DNA from: Norana najaformis
Lineage: Eukaryota > Annelida > Clitellata > Crassiclitellata > Hormogastridae
Reading direction: 5' to 3'
Length of the DNA stretch: 64,000 nucleotides
NCBI GenBank assembly: GCA_964023275.1
Contig: OZ029927.1
Span: 3,023,715 to 3,087,714, forward strand
Below the pieces are notes generated by a model. That model saw nothing but the letters and a program-made list of their open reading frames with translations. It ran no database searches and had not been told where the DNA came from. The translations under genes and the position numbers were made by a program. Of this stretch, positions 59,601 to 64,000 are shown piece by piece; positions within the stretch are counted from its first letter, which is position 1, and each line of letters starts with the position of its first letter.

Positions 59601-62600
59601 CCAAGACAATAATGCACTACGCATCAATCAATGATCTAGATAAAAACAACCAAGAAAATAATGCACTACGCATCAATCAATGATCTAGATAAAAACAACC
59701 AAGAAAATAATGCACTATGCATCAATCAATGATCTAGATAAAAACAACCAAGACAATAATGCACTACGCATCAATCAATGATCTAGACGAAAACAACTAG
59801 GAATGATGCAATCCAGGTTCACTAAGGCCAAAATTGAAACATAGGCCACTTAACATTTTTATTCTTATCTTTAATTCCCATCAATATGCCTGAAACAATC
59901 ATTCACACAAGCTGTTCTAAGATGAAATGTGAACATTTTTAGACTATTCTATGCTAATTCTTAATTGCTTTGGTTATAAACCAAGAACTATGCATAATTA
60001 CGACAAAAAGCCATAACACAATGAACAAGCTGACCACTTTTGTTCAGGGCTGTCATATAAAATTTATGGCATAAGAGTTGAATGGAAATATCATTAATTA
60101 ATTTCTCAAGAAGTAATTTAGCTTACAGTGGGTGTTTTTCTTCAATAAAACTCTAAGCTAAGTATCTAACAAACATACCGTCCAGGCAGGTGGCCTGTCT
60201 AGCACAAATATGGTAGCAAGAGGCACAGTTTTTTATTCAAAACTATGGTACACATAATTACAAGTAATACCTCATTCCAGCAGCCACTAATGTGTCTAGA
60301 ATGCTCACTGCACACAAGCAGGGTACAGAAAATGAGGTCTGCTGTCAGACACTTATGTGAAACACTAATGGTTGCCTAGTCCTGTGGCTATGATGCTGGG
60401 AAGCACTGAAAAGTTAAAGCAGCATTAAGTAACTATCCATCCATGTAATATCAGGCGATCTGGACCAGCTCAGCCCTCCATCTTTTAGTGTTGGTATATG
60501 AATACCATTCTGAGTTGGGTGGTTATAAAAGGTGTTCTGTTGTCAGACTGCTTTCATCATGTTTGAACTTCAGCTGAAACTGCACAGGACCACACTTCTG
60601 TGGAGTTTTTATAGTGGCAGGCAAATAAACTGTACTACCTTTACATCTTTACCTTTAAACATATCTAGACTTAGGACAAATTACTGTTCTCTACTACCAG
60701 ACAACATGCGTCTATGAACATTTTACTTATGGCTTTAGCCACACTATAACCAAGAACACAGATAAAAAGACCATAAAATGCACAACGAAACACAACCATA
60801 AACCTTTTATCACCTACGTCGTGACGGCTGACTTTAAGAGCACTTCTCAGTTGGTCCCATCACCCAACAGCACAAGGAAACACTTGAGATTTCAAGTCAA
60901 GTAATTGTGCACATTTACTGTGATAATAAAGGCTACTTGAAAACAAGCCATGCCGCAGGCTGTAAAGCTTCAATCCAAGAAAAGGCAGTCAAAACAAGCA
61001 AAGCATAACAAAGGATTCTTGAAGGCATATGATACGCAGCGCTAAAGCACTTACCCTCTGAAAAAGAAGAAAGAAGAACGATTAAGCATTAACAAAATGG
61101 AAAACAATCACTTTAGCAACTGAAAACATACAAGCACAGCAAAATCCACTGACTTTCATGGTGCCGACATCTAATACACAAAGCATCAATCGATGGCACT
61201 CTAAGGCCTAGTCATCAACTGTTTAAATTCCAGAATCCCACTGAGACAGAGAGGCAGCAGATGCAGAGTCAGTCTAGTGAGTCTTATAAATTCTGATCCA
61301 AAATTTAAACAGCATCATGCAAACCTGCCAAGCAAAAAAGAGGGCAATGGACAGCTGCAGAAACCTGACCACAAAATGAAAGAGTGCACTTCTCGTTGTG
61401 GTGTTTAGCAAAACTTCTGGTCACGCAATGTTCTAAGGAAGTTGAATCTGGTACTGAACAACATACAGGTAACTCAGATTTAAATCATCTGAAAGCCAAT
61501 CACACGTATTTCTTAAGAAAGACATAGGCCAGATGAAGAATGACGCAACAAGCACTGAAGAAAGTTTATAAAACTACAGACTACCTAGAAACATAGATCT
61601 TGGTAAATAACAATAATAACAATAATAATAATAGATGATTTATAGAGCGCTGTAATAGGGTCAAGGCCAAAAACAGGCACAGTGCCTGCACAGTTATTTG
61701 CTGACTAATAAATGCACAAATTTACTTCCTCGTGTATTTATTTACTCAAGCTTTAGTTAACTCAAAAAATATTGGGATTACTTTCTGCAAAGTACCAGAT
61801 TTCTTGCATTTCCTCTTAAAAAGAATGGCAGCATTTGATCTTGAACTGATAGGCCAGTGTAACTGATTGCTAGACTTTGGCAAATTGCAGAAACCAACAC
61901 TGGAGACAGTTCCTGAAAACGGTTCCCAGAAGCACTCGCTCCGCAAAGAAGAGTTCTTGAGCAATACTTCTCATGGCCTTCATGAAAACTCATCTGCTTA
62001 AATCCAGTTCTTTCCATCCATCCCTCACCTCTTATACAGCAAGAATTAGGCCAGCTGCTGGGCATAGAATTTCCCTCCATCCCTCTCCATTGAGCATTTC
62101 TTAAGAGTCCAGCTGCAGCAGCCTCTGCATTATGTCACCTTTCTTCCTATGTCTTTTATTACCAGGTACAATTTCCGCATTTATTGTCTCATCACCACCA
62201 GACATGACTGGTCATAAAGACCTGTAGTGAAAAGGCAGAAAGGAAAGGATGAGCACATGGAGGAAGCACCATCCACGACGTCAGTTTACCCTCCTCTACA
62301 TGCCAACGTTATTACTTGCATCTTCCCTGAGCTTACATTACCTGCCTTTGCATTCCAATCATCATTACAGTACCTGCCTAATCAGCAACTGATTCTTCCT
62401 TGAGCTTATATTATCTCGTCATCATCATCATCGATGGAGTTCCCCCCTCTCTGGAGTCTTGCTGTTTCCACAACATGCCGCCAGCCATCTGGGCACGTCT
62501 CCAGGCCGTGTGTAGCCCTAAATTCAGTGGGCGCTGCTTGAACTCCACCACTCATGTCCCTGTGTGGTGATGGCATCCCACTGGTCTCTTCGAATCTCAT

Positions 62601-63632
62601 GGGAAGCGTCCTGTTTGCTGTTGCAACATGCAGTATGTTCAGACAGCTGTAACCTCATTGCTTGGATCATCCCTACTACATCATGTGGCAGTAGATAGTG
62701 TTGTTGATGCAAGCCTTATAGGGAATGCACAGTATTCTCCTCAGGATTACAAAACCTGCACAATCATAGGTTTCTAATAACGCTGCAATGAGCACCTGCA
62801 TCTTTCCTCAGATCGTAATACCCTTCCCTGCATTTCACTCATCTTTCCTGAACTTATATTAGCTGAAAAGTGGCAATGAACAAACTAACTGGAGTCAGCC
62901 CTCTACAGCGGAAAATGATAAAGAGGAACTTGGGGAAAGCCAACATGCTATAACAAACCTAAAAGCTGGCCATTTAGTTTGCTTACTAAAACCCTAAAAG
63001 TTCAGCCTCCTCCTGTTCTACGCAGCTTCTCAAAGCATCTCATTGTGGTCAGTAGAGATAATGTCCACAACAGATGAGTCAGGCCTTCAAGTCTAACAAA
63101 ATATGGCACAACCTTCAAGATTCACCAGTTCAAAACTGAGTTCTCTCAATCAAAACTGCCTCATCTCAGCCAAGCAGACATGACAGGAAAGGCATCTTCC
63201 TTTCCTTATCCATCAGTAGTTGTTCAAGCTCTCTGGGACAATTACATTTCACACAGATCCAGGAATCAGATGAAGACAGACTGATTATTCGATCATATTC
63301 GGGAAATCACCCAAATGATTTGATCTTTTGGGTTAGAACAATGACATAAACATTACTTATATATATATATATATATGAATCCAGTTGGCCAACAGAAGCA
63401 GTAAGCAACTGACAGAACAAATAGATAAAATAAATTAGTCAAATCAGACTTAAGAGCAGAGCTTATAAAAAGCACAAAAGAACTGGCAAAAACACTGCAT
63501 CCAAATACAGAATATTTGACTCAGCAAGTTAAGTGACCAGATTTTCAAGCTCTTCTGGTGAATACCTTTCTGTTGTTTTCGTTTCTTGCAGTCATAGTCC
63601 AGTCTTCTACCAGACAGTTTTTTCCGATGATG
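50480..63632 (-). CDS. EndoA: Endophilin A (BAR-SH3), 3' six exons; 5' end beyond window
   Basis: Six exons at 63566-63632, 55596-55696, 55225-55328, 54696-54853, 51637-51708 and 50480-50679 total 702 bp and 233 residues, with every junction in compatible phase. They encode the distal BAR helices ([50 protein letters not shown]), a Ser-rich linker and a C-terminal SH3 domain with [18 protein letters not shown] and GFFPVTYV, ending ILVDLPH, the endophilin A signature. Endophilin A is a cytosolic protein that senses and bends membrane in clathrin-mediated and fast endocytosis and synaptic vesicle recycling; its SH3 recruits dynamin and synaptojanin. The N-terminal amphipathic helix and first BAR exons lie beyond 64000. 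Confidence 0.93.
51637..51708 (-). CDS. EndoA: Endophilin A exon: 24-residue linker with LLDF motif
   Basis: 72 bp, phase 1-1, acceptor gtttttgttcaag, donor GTAAGA. It encodes [20 protein letters not shown] then AKP. LLDFN resembles the clathrin-box pattern. The symmetric phase means it could be skipped without losing frame. Confidence 0.8.
54300..54405 (+). mobile_element. Retroelement 3' end in endophilin intron
   Basis: 'gaactggtgctatacaaatttc' followed by tgattacaattacaactacaa, the same type of end as the ATTACR-tailed LINEs elsewhere. Confidence 0.5.
54696..54853 (-). CDS. EndoA: Endophilin A exon: Ser-rich linker with DPF motif
   Basis: 158 bp, acceptor gattgtatag, donor GTAAGT. It encodes [60 protein letters not shown] corresponds to the SSQPRRE stretch at the end of the BAR domain in vertebrate endophilins; the rest is the divergent linker. 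DPF is the alpha-adaptin ear-binding tripeptide. Confidence 0.85.
55070..55180. repeat. (CCACCA)-rich low-complexity stretch in intron
   Basis: Imperfect ccacca/ctacta trinucleotides at 55070-55180, not bounded by splice signals. Confidence 0.7.
55225..55328 (-). CDS. EndoA: Endophilin A exon: BAR helix 3 part
   Basis: 104 bp, acceptor gttgccttgacag, donor GTAAGA. It encodes [20 protein letters not shown] and [15 protein letters not shown], matching the EQVSQLSALVQAQLEYHKQ region of endophilin BAR domains. Starts in phase 0 and ends with two leftover bases. Confidence 0.92.
55596..55696 (-). CDS. EndoA: Endophilin A exon: BAR helix 2-3
   Basis: 101 bp, acceptor gtccttgtttcag, donor GTGAGT. 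It encodes [20 protein letters not shown] and [13 protein letters not shown], the endophilin EEKFEESK...NLLE signature. The leading CA completes a codon with the G left by the exon at 63566. Confidence 0.93.
56520..56650 (-). mobile_element. tRNA-derived SINE in endophilin intron
   Basis: Minus strand: 'gtggtcattcggttgagc' (A-box-like, near 56610-56635) and 'ggggttcaatccctc' (B box, about 56578-56592). The spacing is tRNA-like but the stems are not preserved, so it is a SINE rather than a tRNA gene. Confidence 0.55.
56660..57975. other. Endophilin intron, nothing recognised
   Basis: AT-rich; the open frames at 56836-57042 and 57109-57342 have no splice context or recognisable content. Confidence 0.5.
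57977..58310. repeat. Diverged tandem repeat of about 50 bp, seven copies
   Basis: 'aagcttttctttaaaatcac' and 'aactgtgagggaaaa' alternate, units starting near 57979, 58029, 58080, 58130, 58180, 58229 and 58281. Much more diverged than the array that follows. Confidence 0.85.
58419..59800. repeat. 49-bp satellite, about 28 near-identical copies
   Basis: Unit: gcactacgcatcaatcaatg, atctagataaaaacaacc, aaga(a/c)aataat, 49 bp exactly in nearly all copies. Differences are confined to two positions (gAaaat/gAcaat and aaTg/aaCg, one aaGg) plus one 5-bp insertion (actatacgc) at about 59320. It lies within the longest visible intron of the endophilin gene. Confidence 0.97.
59801..63565. other. Endophilin intron with retroelement pieces
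   Basis: (AAT)n and a minus-strand SINE-like end at 61602-61720 ('gagcgctgtaatagggtcaaggcc'). At 62406-62600 a minus frame ending [13 protein letters not shown] followed by (GAT)n resembles the tail end of a non-LTR retroelement, uncertainly. (TA)n at 63357-63376. A possible microexon at 61054-61056 is listed under findings. The rest is not identified. Confidence 0.4.
63566..63632 (-). CDS. EndoA: Endophilin A exon: BAR helix 2
   Basis: 67 bp, acceptor cttttttgtcacag, donor GTATTC (weaker than the others). It encodes [20 protein letters not shown] then QK, matching the HHLKKLEGRRLDFDYKKKR signature of endophilins. Phase 0 start, one leftover base. Confidence 0.9.
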
Positions 63633-64000
63633 CTGTGACAAAAAAGTCCATTTCTTTCACAAGTGTGGACAAAGGAGCTGGACTGGGCAACAGAGAAGTA
63701 AAGGAATTTGGCGTCGAGTCACAAAGAGATTTGTTGTTGAAACTGAGTGACTAACTTATTGAGTGTTTTAGTGATTGTTTAATTAATTAGCAGAAGACTG
63801 ATTGGTTGACTGATGAACTGGCTTCAAGAGATTTGTTATTAAAACTGACTGGTTAACTTATTAAGCATTTTGTTTTTTTTCATGAAATGGCATGATAATA
63901 GATTGATTAGGGATGACTGTTTCATTGACTGGCTGACTGTTTTACTCAAAAGGTTACAGTTTTACAGAACAATTGGTTGTCTGACTGTCTGATTACTTCA
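63633..64000. other. Endophilin intron, right edge of window
   Basis: Repeated 'gactgattggttgactg'-type text at 63760-64000; no exon seen. Upstream exons must lie past 64000. Confidence 0.5.

Noticed and set aside
58419-59800. Regular 49-bp repeats reminiscent of a CRISPR array
   Set aside because: Units are contiguous with no unique spacers, and they lie in an animal intron; this is a satellite.
62406-62712. Minus-strand ORFs as a host exon
   Set aside because: The frame ends in Asp runs from a (GAT)n tail and resembles a retroelement end; no splice sites fit the endophilin gene.

Overview
This is animal nuclear DNA: AT-rich, gene-poor, intron-rich and full of retroelement debris and tandem repeats. 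The best-supported protein is an endophilin A (BAR plus SH3) split into small exons with GT-AG introns. Its sequence, together with PAN/Apple modules, a C2H2 zinc-finger gene and CR1/L2-like LINEs, points to an invertebrate, probably marine. The phylum cannot be fixed from the sequence alone (echinoderm, hemichordate and lophotrochozoan all remain possible).

Layout. 1-4.3 kb: low-complexity flank, then copy A of a segmental duplication whose copy B lies at 27.6-31.6 kb. 4.3-17.5 kb: broken LINE 3' ends, a repeated cassette carrying an 87-bp exon (two clean copies, one damaged) and a large degenerate satellite, interrupted by a TIR transposon with a TA target site. The block ends in a candidate terminal exon with stop codon and poly(A) signal, so an unrecognised plus-strand gene probably ends here. 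17.6-21.0 kb: a ~360-bp foldback followed by a 2.9-kb array of 52-bp repeats. 21-27.6 kb: small duplications, a foldback, CATG-type microsatellites, a broken minus-strand LINE with its YADD motif, and SINE-like pieces.

31.6-32.5 kb (minus): an intact eight-finger C2H2 protein. 35.7-41.0 kb (minus): two good PAN/Apple exons and one decayed candidate, with LINE fragments between them. 41-50 kb: LINE relics and otherwise unannotated sequence. 50.5-63.6 kb (minus): the 3' six exons of endophilin A, encoding the end of the BAR domain, a linker and the SH3 domain. All exon phases agree. The 5' exons lie beyond the right edge. Its longest intron carries a 28-copy 49-bp satellite and a possible 3-nt microexon.

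No operon-like organisation is present. The three host genes recognised (endophilin A, PAN protein, zinc-finger protein) have no evident functional link. The most unusual features are the exon-bearing repeat cassette, the foldback/52-bp array and the possible microexon. All exon calls come from reading splice signals and frames by eye; no alignment or transcript data were available.
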